Of a stretch of DNA of 11,087 nt, positions 1 to 7,349 are shown piece after piece; within the stretch, counting starts at the first letter, position 1; every line of letters starts with the position of its first letter. Under the pieces are notes generated by a model. The model worked only from the letters and a program-made list of their open reading frames with translations, searched no databases and was not told the DNA's origin. The stretch is from Pseudomonadota bacterium (GTDB lineage: Bacteria > Pseudomonadota > Gammaproteobacteria > Xanthomonadales > Xanthomonadaceae), in NCBI GenBank assembly GCA_023461075.1, contig JAEWNY010000050.1:1-11087 (forward strand), written 5' to 3'. The position numbers and the translations under genes were made by a program.

Positions 1-374
1 AGCAGGTGATCGTGGAGATGACCGGCTGGGGCGTCGACCATTCGTTCGAATGCATCGGCAACGTCAACGTGATGCGTGCGGCGCTGGAATGCGCGCATCG
101 CGGCTGGGGCCAGTCGGTGATCATCGGTGTTGCCGGCGCCGGGCAGGAAATCTCGACGCGGCCGTTCCAGCTGGTCACCGGCCGTCGCTGGCTGGGCACC
201 GCATTCGGCGGCGTCAAGGGCCGCACGCAACTGCCGGGCATGGTCGAGGACGCGATGCGCGGCGACATCCAGCTCGCGCCCTTCGTCACCCACACCATGC
301 CGCTGGATGACATCAACGAAGCCTTCGACCTGATGCACGAAGGCAAGTCGATCCGCAGCGTGGTGCATTACTGA
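1..374 (+). CDS. frmA: S-(hydroxymethyl)glutathione dehydrogenase / class III alcohol dehydrogenase (C-terminal part, 5' end outside window)
   Basis: This is the last third of a zinc-dependent class III alcohol dehydrogenase, which oxidises S-(hydroxymethyl)glutathione (formaldehyde plus glutathione) to S-formylglutathione with NAD+. The frame is open from base 3 with no start of its own, so the gene begins before the window. Diagnostic stretches are VDHSFECIGNV, the GTAFGGVKGRTQLP segment and the C-terminal INEAFDLMHEGKSIRSVV, which closely match the bacterial and human ADH3/FrmA family. The catalytic zinc ligands lie upstream and cannot be checked. The stop (372-374) shares its last base with the ATG of fghA (TGATG), so the two are translationally coupled and carry out consecutive reactions. 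The cytosolic location and pathway are family knowledge; the identification is firm. Confidence 0.95.
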   Translation, partial: QVIVEMTGWGVDHSFECIGNVNVMRAALECAHRGWGQSVIIGVAGAGQEISTRPFQLVTGRRWLGTAFGGVKGRTQLPGMVEDAMRGDIQLAPFVTHTMPLDDINEAFDLMHEGKSIRSVVHY

Positions 375-1207
375 TGGAACGCATCGAACACCACGCCTGT
401 TTCGGCGGCTGGCAGGACGTCTATCGCCATCGTTCCGAAACACTCGGCTGCGACACCACCGTCGGTGTTTACTTCCCGCCGCAAGCTGAGCACGGCCCGT
501 GTCCGGTGCTGTATTGGCTATCGGGCCTGACTTGCAGCGAGCAGAATTTCATCACCAAGGCCGGCGCACAGCGTTACGCCGCCGAGCACGGCATCATCCT
601 GGTCGCGCCCGACACCAGCCCGCGTGGCCTGCACGTGGCCGATGCCGAGGGCTATGACATCGGCCAGGGCGCCGGGTTCTATGTCAATGCGACCGAAGCG
701 CCCTGGGATTCGCACTACCGGATGTACGACTACATCGTCCATGAGTTGCCGGCCTGGGTGGAAGCGGACCCGGCGGCCAGCGACGTGCGTGCGATCAGCG
801 GCCATTCGATGGGCGGGCACGGGGCGCTGACCATCGCGCTGAAGAATCCGGGGCGTTACCGCAGCGTGTCGGCGTTCTCGCCGATCGTCGCGCCTTCAAA
901 GGTGCCATGGGGCGAGAAGGCCTTCGCGGCGTATCTCGGTGAGGACCGTGCGGCCTGGGCAGCGCATGACACGGTCGAACTGGTCAAGTCGCGCGCGAAT
1001 CCGACATTGCCATTGCTCGTCGATCAGGGCGGCGGAGATGAATTTCTGGAAACCCAGCTGAAACCCGAGTTGCTGCGTGCCGCCTGCGAGAAAACAGGAC
1101 AACCGCTCGACCTGCATATCCGCGACGGCTACGACCACAGCTATTACTTCATTGCCAGTTTCATCGGCGAGCACATCGCCTACCACGCGGCGGCGATGCG
1201 CGATTGA
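374..1207 (+). CDS. fghA: S-formylglutathione hydrolase
   Basis: A 277-residue esterase-D family serine hydrolase that cleaves S-formylglutathione to formate and glutathione, the second step of glutathione-dependent formaldehyde detoxification. Length is that of the family (about 275-285). The nucleophile elbow is GHSMGG with Ser145; by family alignment the triad is completed by Asp222 (in GGGDEFL) and His255 (in DGYDHSYYF). The conserved YWLSGLTCSEQNF (about 48-59) and GAGFYVNATEAPW (99-111) segments are present. The ATG at 374 overlaps the frmA stop by one base and has no clear Shine-Dalgarno sequence, which fits translational coupling. It is cytosolic, with no signal peptide. E. coli calls the equivalent gene frmB. 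No frmR-type regulator is visible; any regulator would lie upstream of the window. Confidence 0.96.
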   Translation: MERIEHHACFGGWQDVYRHRSETLGCDTTVGVYFPPQAEHGPCPVLYWLSGLTCSEQNFITKAGAQRYAAEHGIILVAPDTSPRGLHVADAEGYDIGQGAGFYVNATEAPWDSHYRMYDYIVHELPAWVEADPAASDVRAISGHSMGGHGALTIALKNPGRYRSVSAFSPIVAPSKVPWGEKAFAAYLGEDRAAWAAHDTVELVKSRANPTLPLLVDQGGGDEFLETQLKPELLRAACEKTGQPLDLHIRDGYDHSYYFIASFIGEHIAYHAAAMRD

Positions 1208-1216
1208 TCGATGCCA

Positions 1217-1232
1217 CGACGCTCAGGCGTCG
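1217..1232. terminator. Hairpin between convergent transcripts, weak bidirectional terminator candidate
   Basis: A perfect 6-bp stem (CGACGC / GCGTCG) with a TCAG loop begins nine bases after the fghA stop. No T-run follows on either strand, so it does not meet the usual rule for intrinsic termination. Its place between fghA and the opposing DUF71 transcript suggests a transcript-end or stabilising role. The loop also contains the stop codon of the possible minus-strand small ORF. Confidence 0.3.
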
Positions 1233-1372
1233 CTGAGGAAACTCTTCAATTCATCGAGTTGGCGTTGCGCACGGGCCAGGCTGTGGCCGGAGAATGCAGG
1301 GTCCATCGGCCTTGGCCGCGCCGGGCTGCGCTGCGCGACCAGCGAGATTCGCGCCAAGTCGGCGCATGTCAC
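1223..1372 (-). CDS. Possible small protein (49 codons) coupled to the DUF71 gene
   Basis: A minus-strand frame opens with a GTG at 1372-1370 that overlaps the TGA of the DUF71 gene (GTGA) and runs 49 codons to a TGA at 1225-1223. An internal ATG at 1306 gives a 27-residue alternative, preceded by a weak AAGG only a few bases away. The C-terminal half (SLARAQRQLDELKSFLSDA) would form a neat amphipathic helix; the N-terminal half is basic, proline-rich and less protein-like. The ORF fills most of the otherwise empty 161 bases between the DUF71 stop and the fghA stop. No family is recognised. The overlap, orientation and helix argue for a gene; the small size and poor ribosome site argue against. 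It could be chance. Confidence 0.3.
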   Translation of the reverse strand: MTCADLARISLVAQRSPARPRPMDPAFSGHSLARAQRQLDELKSFLSDA

Positions 1373-2085
1373 AGCCCGGGGCGGGATGGCTGGTCTAGGG
1401 CGCTTTCAGCCAGCTTGAAATCGGTGTAGGCGAAGCGGCCATCGCGCAACAGCGTCTCGCCCTTTCGCAGTCCGATCGCGCCGCCGAACATCGGCCCGAA
1501 CTGCACGCAGGTATGGAATTCACCGTTCTCGCCGCAGGGATCCGTGACGGCGGGGAGTTCATCCAGCAATGCAAAGTCGAACGCACGGCCCGCGAACGAG
1601 GCATCGAGTTGGTTCGTGTCGATGCAGCACAGGCTTGCCCGCACGCCCGCATCGATAATTTCGCGCGCGAGCACGGCGGTATCGCTACCGAACAGCGGGA
1701 AATGCGCGCGCCAGCCGAGACGCGCGCAAAGATCCTCCCGCCACTGACGTATGTCTGCGAGCAAGAGGTCACCGAAGGCCATGCAACGCAGGCCGGGCCA
1801 GCGTGATGCCGCATCCTCCAAGCTTCGCGCGAATGCCTGTTCGTAGCGGGTGTTGTCGCAGCCTTGCGGGATCCAGCTTTGCAGGAGCGGCAAACCCGCA
1901 GCATCCGCTTGGTCCTGCAATACCTCGCGACGAATGCCCTGCATCGACGCGCGGTCGAACCCCTCGGTCAGCGTGGTCAGCAACGCGACGACATCGAAAT
2001 CCTCGCGTTGGCGCAGGACATGCAGCGCCCAGGCCGAATCCTTGCCGCCGCTCCACGCCAGCAGCAGCGGCAGCGGCGCGGTCAC
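1369..2085 (-). CDS. DUF71/COG2102 PP-loop ATP-binding protein (diphthine-ammonia ligase-like family)
   Basis: A 238-residue adenine nucleotide alpha-hydrolase superfamily protein. The PP-loop SGGKDS (residues 12-17) binds ATP. The family block FGDLLLADIRQWRE (104-117) and the C-terminal GENGEFHTCVQFGP (185-198) match COG2102/Dph6-type proteins, which adenylate a carboxylate and amidate it with ammonia. Archaeal and eukaryotic members make diphthamide on EF-2; bacteria lack diphthamide, so the substrate here is unknown. A role in cobalamin salvage has been proposed for some bacterial members, but no B12 gene is visible in this window. The start is a GTG at 2085-2083 immediately after the TGA of the preceding gene, with no Shine-Dalgarno sequence, so translation probably depends on coupling. 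The protein is cytosolic. The fold is sure; the function is open. Confidence 0.88.
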   Translation of the reverse strand: MTAPLPLLLAWSGGKDSAWALHVLRQREDFDVVALLTTLTEGFDRASMQGIRREVLQDQADAAGLPLLQSWIPQGCDNTRYEQAFARSLEDAASRWPGLRCMAFGDLLLADIRQWREDLCARLGWRAHFPLFGSDTAVLAREIIDAGVRASLCCIDTNQLDASFAGRAFDFALLDELPAVTDPCGENGEFHTCVQFGPMFGGAIGLRKGETLLRDGRFAYTDFKLAESALDQPSRPGL

Positions 2086-2418
2086 TCAGCGCACGTCGCG
2101 CAGCTGCCAGTGGCTGCCGGCGAGCAGGCGCATGCGCTGCTTGAACGCCTCGCCATTGATCGAGGTGTCGGCGACCAGGTCGATGTGCAGGTCGTCCTGT
2201 TCCCCGCTGACGTTGGCATCCGGGTCGGTTGCGGCCAGGCGTGGATCGACGCCGTCCGGGTCGTCCTGGGTGGCCAGCCAACGCTGGAACAGCGCATCCC
2301 CACGCAGCGCGGCCTGCAGCTCTTCGGCCAGGCCGCCGGCACCCACCGAACGGAAGGCGAAGTCTCCTGACGAGGCGAGTTTGCTGGAGTCGGGGATGGT
2401 GATGAAATAGCGCGGCAT
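2086..2418 (-). CDS. Hypothetical protein, 110 residues, acidic
   Basis: I do not recognise a family. The ORF begins MPRYFITIPDSS, has no signal peptide, membrane segment or cysteine, and is rich in Asp/Glu in its middle (about 50-90), with motifs such as QDDPDGVDPR and EQDDLHIDLVADTS. The start is well supported: AGGAGG lies at 2430-2425 on the coding strand, six bases before the ATG. Its stop directly abuts the GTG of the PP-loop ATPase, so the two are almost certainly co-translated and may act together. The upstream DegV gene ends 78 bases earlier, with a GC-rich hairpin in between, so this pair may be partly independent of DegV. It is a real gene by ribosome site, spacing and base composition; its role is unknown. 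Confidence 0.8.
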   Translation of the reverse strand: MPRYFITIPDSSKLASSGDFAFRSVGAGGLAEELQAALRGDALFQRWLATQDDPDGVDPRLAATDPDANVSGEQDDLHIDLVADTSINGEAFKQRMRLLAGSHWQLRDVR

Positions 2419-2424
2419 GGCTGT

Positions 2425-2430
2425 CCTCCT
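2425..2430 (-). promoter_or_regulatory. Consensus Shine-Dalgarno AGGAGG of the 110-residue ORF
   Basis: A full AGGAGG on the minus strand, six bases before the ATG at 2418-2416. It is the strongest ribosome site in the window and fixes the start. The downstream PP-loop gene has none of its own, so this site may set expression of both. Confidence 0.8.
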
Positions 2431-2464
2431 GATTCAGGTGGACAGCATAGCCATCCCGTCGTCG

Positions 2465-2492
2465 GCGCGGTGCATGCGTGTGCGCACCGCGC
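2465..2492. terminator. Strong GC-rich hairpin downstream of the DegV gene
   Basis: Perfect 9-bp inverted repeat: GCGCGGTGC at 2465-2473 and GCACCGCGC at 2484-2492, with a 10-base loop. It starts five bases after the DegV stop in the direction of transcription. There is no T-run after it, so it may be a Rho-assisted or attenuating terminator, or an mRNA-stabilising structure, rather than a classical intrinsic terminator. Confidence 0.45.
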
Positions 2493-2496
2493 GGCG

Positions 2497-3444
2497 TCAG
2501 GCCAGCTTGAGCGGACCTTCCTTGCAGTAGGCGGCGGTCAGGGCGCCCTTGCCTATGTTGATGATGCCGGTCAAGCCCATCATGGATTCGACCAATCCGA
2601 CGTCATGGTCGCGGCAGGTCGCGGCCAGCGCGTCATAGCCGGGCAGCGCGTGCATCTCGTCGAGTTCACCGCCATAGCTCAGCGTCACGGCCGGCACCAT
2701 CAGACCGCCGGCGCGGACGTTGAGGGCGAGCGTGTCGAAGACCTTCTGCGCCGCCTGCTCGAAGCCCCGCACCTTGGCGACCGGCGTGGTTTCGCCGCGA
2801 TGCGAGTGCACCACCGGCTTGACGTCCAGCGCCGTGCCGAGCATCGCGCTCATCATGCTGATGCTGCGATCCCCCTTCTTGCGGCCGCGGTTGCGCATGT
2901 AATACAGGTCAGGCGTTACCACCAGGCCGTGATTGGCATTGACCACGCGTTCCAGTCGGGTGCGGATCTTCATCGGGCTCTCGCCCAGCCGCCGTTGCCG
3001 CAGCGTGTCCCACGCCGGTAGGGCTTGGGCGGCGAACAGGTTGCCGGTGTTCTGCACGCGCAGGGCGAACGGCGTCTTGTTGCCGCCGGCTTCGCGGATG
3101 GCGTCGTAGTCGTTGAGGATGCCGAAGCTCACCTGTACCGCGCGCTCGTAGATCGGGCTGCGGCTGGCGGAAATGGTTTGGCAGAACACGTAGTCGAACT
3201 CGTGCACCAGCCGGCCGAGGAACAACTCGCGGATCTGCTCGACCGTATAGGGGATGGTCTCGGCCTCGGCAGCATCCTTGGCGATGTCGCTGTCCAGGAA
3301 TTGACGTGTGACCTCGTCGTTCCGACTGTCCTCGGTCAGGTAGTCGCCGATGCGCACCGCGATCGGCAAGACCACCACGCTTTCATCGGCCAAGATCGCT
3401 TCCGGCAAGTCGCAGCCGGCATCCACCGCCAATCCGATTCGCAT
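2497..3444 (-). CDS. DegV family protein (predicted fatty-acid-binding protein)
   Basis: A 315-residue DegV/EDD-fold protein. The N-terminus MRIGLAVDAGCDLPEAIL corresponds to the family's opening DS-x-x-DLP strand, with Ala-Gly where many members have Asp-Ser. The C-terminal half carries DLYYMRNRGRKKGDRS (179-194), MLGTALDVKPVV (201-212) and a VAKVRG segment, matching the usual L-x-RGGRI / LLxIKP / KVRG blocks. In Firmicutes, DegV proteins (FakB) carry fatty acids to the kinase FakA; no FakA-like DAK gene is in the window, so the role here is unknown. The ATG at 3444 has an AAGGGGA ribosome site just upstream; an in-frame TTG 11 codons earlier is less likely. It is somewhat longer than typical members (about 280). 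A 90-base gap separates it from the amidohydrolase gene; I find no convincing promoter there. Confidence 0.88.
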   Translation of the reverse strand: MRIGLAVDAGCDLPEAILADESVVVLPIAVRIGDYLTEDSRNDEVTRQFLDSDIAKDAAEAETIPYTVEQIRELFLGRLVHEFDYVFCQTISASRSPIYERAVQVSFGILNDYDAIREAGGNKTPFALRVQNTGNLFAAQALPAWDTLRQRRLGESPMKIRTRLERVVNANHGLVVTPDLYYMRNRGRKKGDRSISMMSAMLGTALDVKPVVHSHRGETTPVAKVRGFEQAAQKVFDTLALNVRAGGLMVPAVTLSYGGELDEMHALPGYDALAATCRDHDVGLVESMMGLTGIINIGKGALTAAYCKEGPLKLA

Positions 3445-3534
3445 GGGTCCCCTTTTCCCGCGTTCAGGAGCCTGCAAGCGTAAGCGATGTCACGCCTGTT
3501 TGCGGGGATTGGATGAGTGCATATTGCGCGCGGG

Positions 3535-4823
3535 TCAACGCGAATAGGCGGGTGGCAACGCCGATTCGCTGCGATGCAGGTAGCGGTCACGCAACTCGGT
3601 CTGGCGCGATTTCATCGGTACCGCGCGTCCGTCCATCCACACTTGCTGCGCAGTATGTGCGACATCCAGCGGATCTCCGGTCCACAGCACGATGTCGGCG
3701 CGGCGGCCGACGCTGATCGAACCGACTTCGTTGCCGACACCAAACGCCTGCGCCGGTACCCGGGTCAGCCCGGCCAGCGCGTCCTCCCACGGCAGGCCGT
3801 TGGCGACCGCGTTGCCGGCCAACTGGCGAAGCTTGCGCGCGTAGTGCGAGCCGTCGCCGGCCATGGCGAAGCCGACATCGACACCCGCCGCCCGCAGCCG
3901 CGCCGCGTTCTCCATGCTGGCGCCGATCTGGTCGAAATCGGCGGGCAGATTGGCCAGTGGGTCGACGAATACCGGCACATTGGCTGCGGCGATGTCGCCG
4001 GCGATCTTCCACGCCTCGCTGGCGCCGACCAGGGCGATGCGCACGTTGCGCGCCTTCGCCCAGCGCAGCAGGCGGCGGATGTCGGCGGCGCGATGCACGT
4101 TGACCGCGACACGCCCGCCGCCACCCAGATATTTCGCAAGCGTGGTACGGCCCGCGGGCGTCAGCAGGGCGAACTGCGAATCGGGACCGATGCGACCACG
4201 CACCTCGTCGATCAACTGATCGAGGATCATCCACTGCGCAGCGCGCGAGCCGCCGGTGAGGTTGGAGCCATCGGCGCCCAGCGTCACGAACAGCACCTTC
4301 GGTCCGATCGGATCCAGGCTGCCATCGAACCGCACCACGCCGCCCTGTCCGCCGATGAACGAGCCGCCCGGTGTGGGATCGGCCTTGAGCAGCGTCCAGC
4401 CGAAGCCTTCGACCCGCGCGACCGGGATCAGCACCGATTCCGGGTTGTAGGCCAGGGTGACATCGAACTCCGGCCGCACCTGCATGTCCTTGGCGCCGTT
4501 GCCGAGCGCGACCCGGCTGTCGACGGTCGATTGCTCGCCGCTGACTTCCTCCACGCCGATGTCGTTGATGCCGGCGAACAACGCCGGTGTCACCGGTTTG
4601 CCCTGTGCATCGATCACCTGCGCATTGCCCGCAGCCAGTCCACGGCCTACGCCGCCGATGCGGCCGTTGCGCACCAGCACGTCGGCGTTCTCGAGCGTGC
4701 CCTGCGATGAGGCGGTATGCACGGTGGCGTTGCGGATCAGCACGTCCTGCGCGAGCGTGGGCAGCGACATCGCGCAAGCCAGCGCGAGCATGGCGATGCG
4801 ATGGGCGCGTGTCGTGTTCCGGT

Positions 4824-4827
<4 letters not shown>
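3535..4827 (-). CDS. Exported amidohydrolase-like protein lacking most metal ligands (probable pseudoenzyme)
   Basis: A 430-residue protein of the amidohydrolase superfamily. It has a Sec signal peptide (basic start, hydrophobic 11-22, likely cleavage after TLA at 26), so it is periplasmic. Family traits remain: the N-terminal beta domain (NATVHT, LENADVLVRNGRI), the HRAADI block (245-250), EAWKIA (271-276) and the C-terminal VGSISVGRRADIVLW (368-382). The metal site has decayed. The HxH position reads I-N-D (87-89), the lysine position is Phe180 and the beta-6 His position is Gly268; only His245 and possibly Asp325 remain. The ATG at 4827 overlaps the stop of the preceding amidohydrolase by four bases (ATGA), with AGGGAG seven bases upstream. 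It probably partners that enzyme rather than catalysing itself; use of another site is possible. The open frame continues far upstream only as a shadow of the neighbouring gene. Confidence 0.9.
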
Positions 4828-6227
<1,400 letters not shown>

Positions 6228-6230
6228 GGT

Positions 6231-6250
6231 CGGTTTCCCCGGAGGAACCG
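6231..6250. promoter_or_regulatory. 20-bp imperfect palindrome over the 5' leader of the amidohydrolase operon
   Basis: Left half CGGTTTCCCC and right half GGAGGAACCG are complementary at 8 of 10 positions. It ends three bases before the ATG and contains the GGGGA ribosome site. It could be a repressor operator near the start of transcription, or an RNA hairpin (five outer pairs plus inner pairs) limiting ribosome access. Chance symmetry in GC-rich DNA is possible. Confidence 0.35.
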
Positions 6251-6252
6251 GA

Positions 6253-6281
6253 ACGCTAGCGCGTCGTGCCGGGCCTGCCAA
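6253..6281 (-). promoter_or_regulatory. Candidate sigma-70 promoter of the amidohydrolase operon
   Basis: On the minus strand, TTGGCA (6281-6276; 5 of 6 to the -35 consensus) is followed after 17 bases by TAGCGT (6258-6253; 3 of 6 to the -10). Transcription would start near 6246, inside the palindrome, giving a leader of about 19 bases. The position in a divergent 112-base gap is right; the -10 match is weak. I found no convincing promoter for the opposing DUF924 gene. Confidence 0.35.
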
Positions 6282-6339
6282 CCCTGCCCAAAGTCAGGGG
6301 CAACTAGACTGGGCGCACGTTTCGGGCGCGGAGCAGGAC

Positions 6340-6882
6340 ATGGGTGATGCAATGGCAGTGGAGGTGGTGGCGTTCTGGCGCGAGGCCGGGCTTGGCAAGT
6401 GGTTCGGCGGCGGCGAAACATTCGATGCCGAATGTCGCCGACGTTTCGAAGCCGACCACCTTGCGGCCGCTCGTGGCGAACGCGCTGCATGGAACGACAC
6501 CACCGAAGGCGCGCTGGCGCTGCAGATCCTGCTTGACCAGATCCCGCGCAACATATATCGCGGCAGCGGCCACGCCTTCGCCACCGACGGCCTGGCGTTG
6601 ATGTACGCGCGCGCCGCAATCAATGACGGGCTGGATGCCGATGTCGAAGAAGACCTGCGCGTCTTTCTCTACATGGCCTTCGAGCATTCCGAGGCGATGG
6701 CCGACCAGCATTTCGCGGTCGAAAAAATCGCCGTGCTCGGCAATGCGTCCTTTACCCAATATGCCGAAGCGCATCGCGAGGTGATCGCGCGCTTCGGCCG
6801 CTTCCCGCATCGCAATGCCGCGCTCGGGCGGCGGAACACGCCGGAGGAATCGGCGTGGCTGGAGGCGGGCGGTGGGTTTTAA
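6340..6882 (+). CDS. DUF924 family protein
   Basis: A 180-residue, probably all-helical (TPR-like) cytosolic protein of the DUF924 family. The signature QILLDQIPRNIYRG (62-75) followed by AFATD (79-83), the FEHSE motif (114-118) and the C-terminal RFGRFPHRNAALGR-x-NTPEE (151-170) are all present, and the length fits the family (about 180-200). No biochemical function is established for the family that I know of. The ATG at 6340 is preceded by GGAG; the frame stays open further upstream but that part overlaps the divergent gene's leader and is not protein-like. It transcribes away from the amidohydrolase operon and converges on the lipoprotein gene with only three bases between stops, so no separate terminator fits between them. 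Confidence 0.9.
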   Translation: MGDAMAVEVVAFWREAGLGKWFGGGETFDAECRRRFEADHLAAARGERAAWNDTTEGALALQILLDQIPRNIYRGSGHAFATDGLALMYARAAINDGLDADVEEDLRVFLYMAFEHSEAMADQHFAVEKIAVLGNASFTQYAEAHREVIARFGRFPHRNAALGRRNTPEESAWLEAGGGF

Positions 6883-6885
6883 GTC

Positions 6886-7323
6886 TCAGCGCGCGAATTC
6901 GACCTGGGTCGGGCTATCGACCCAGACGTGTGTCTGGTAGTAGTACTTGCCGGTCGGCCGACCTTCGTCGAACAGGCCGATGCGCACGCGCCGCGCGTGT
7001 CCGAGGACGACGATGCGGCGGTTTTTCAGCTGATCGAGCGTTACGCCGAGGCGTTCGGCCACCTTGTGCGCCGTGGCCGTGCGCATCGAGATGGTCAGGT
7101 TGGTCTGGTCGCGGTAATCCTTTTCCGAGTTGAGGAACGTGCGGTCCCCCTGGCTGCCGACCGCACGCACCGTCAGCACAAAATGCCCACGGATGCCCAG
7201 AGCCGGATCATCGTTGGCAGCGCGTACCGCTTCGGCCGGCTCTATCCATCCATTGGAATTTGTCGGCACGGTGCTGCAGGCGACCAGCAGCGTCGCCAGT
7301 GCGAGTGAAGGGAGCTTGCGCAT
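6886..7323 (-). CDS. Small lipoprotein of unknown function
   Basis: A 145-residue protein with a clear lipoprotein signal: MRKLPSLALATLLVAC, lipobox LVAC, lipidated Cys16, Ser at +2 (outer membrane predicted). The mature part (from about 40) has alternating beta-strand pattern: GHFVLTVRAVG, TNLTISM, RRIVVLGHARRVRIG, KYYYQTHVWV, with a helix around HKVAERLGVTLDQLKN, which would suit a small OB-like beta barrel. No catalytic motif is seen and I do not recognise a named family. The ATG at 7323 has AAGGA about seven bases upstream; a frame extension to 7386 lacks a signal sequence and overlaps the previous gene. It lies 26 bases after the glutaredoxin-rhodanese gene and is likely co-transcribed. 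The lipoprotein assignment is firm; the fold is inference. Confidence 0.85.
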   Translation of the reverse strand: MRKLPSLALATLLVACSTVPTNSNGWIEPAEAVRAANDDPALGIRGHFVLTVRAVGSQGDRTFLNSEKDYRDQTNLTISMRTATAHKVAERLGVTLDQLKNRRIVVLGHARRVRIGLFDEGRPTGKYYYQTHVWVDSPTQVEFAR

Positions 7324-7349
7324 CTGTCTTCCTTGACTGTGACTGGCGA

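Noticed and set aside
1211..1429. A 72-codon plus-strand frame after fghA.
   Set aside because: It has no ribosome site, an Arg/Ala-rich translation, and runs into the C-terminal region of the opposing DUF71 gene.
3445..3534. Possible promoter in the 90-base gap before the DegV gene (a GTGACA as -35).
   Set aside because: No acceptable -10 lies 16-18 bases downstream; the gap otherwise holds only the DegV ribosome site.
3517..4710. A 397-codon plus-strand open frame.
   Set aside because: It is the antisense shadow of the second amidohydrolase-like gene, with no recognisable domain and no ribosome site.
6283..6310. TAGACT at 6305-6310 as -10 of the DUF924 gene.
   Set aside because: No -35-like hexamer at the right spacing; not enough to call a promoter.
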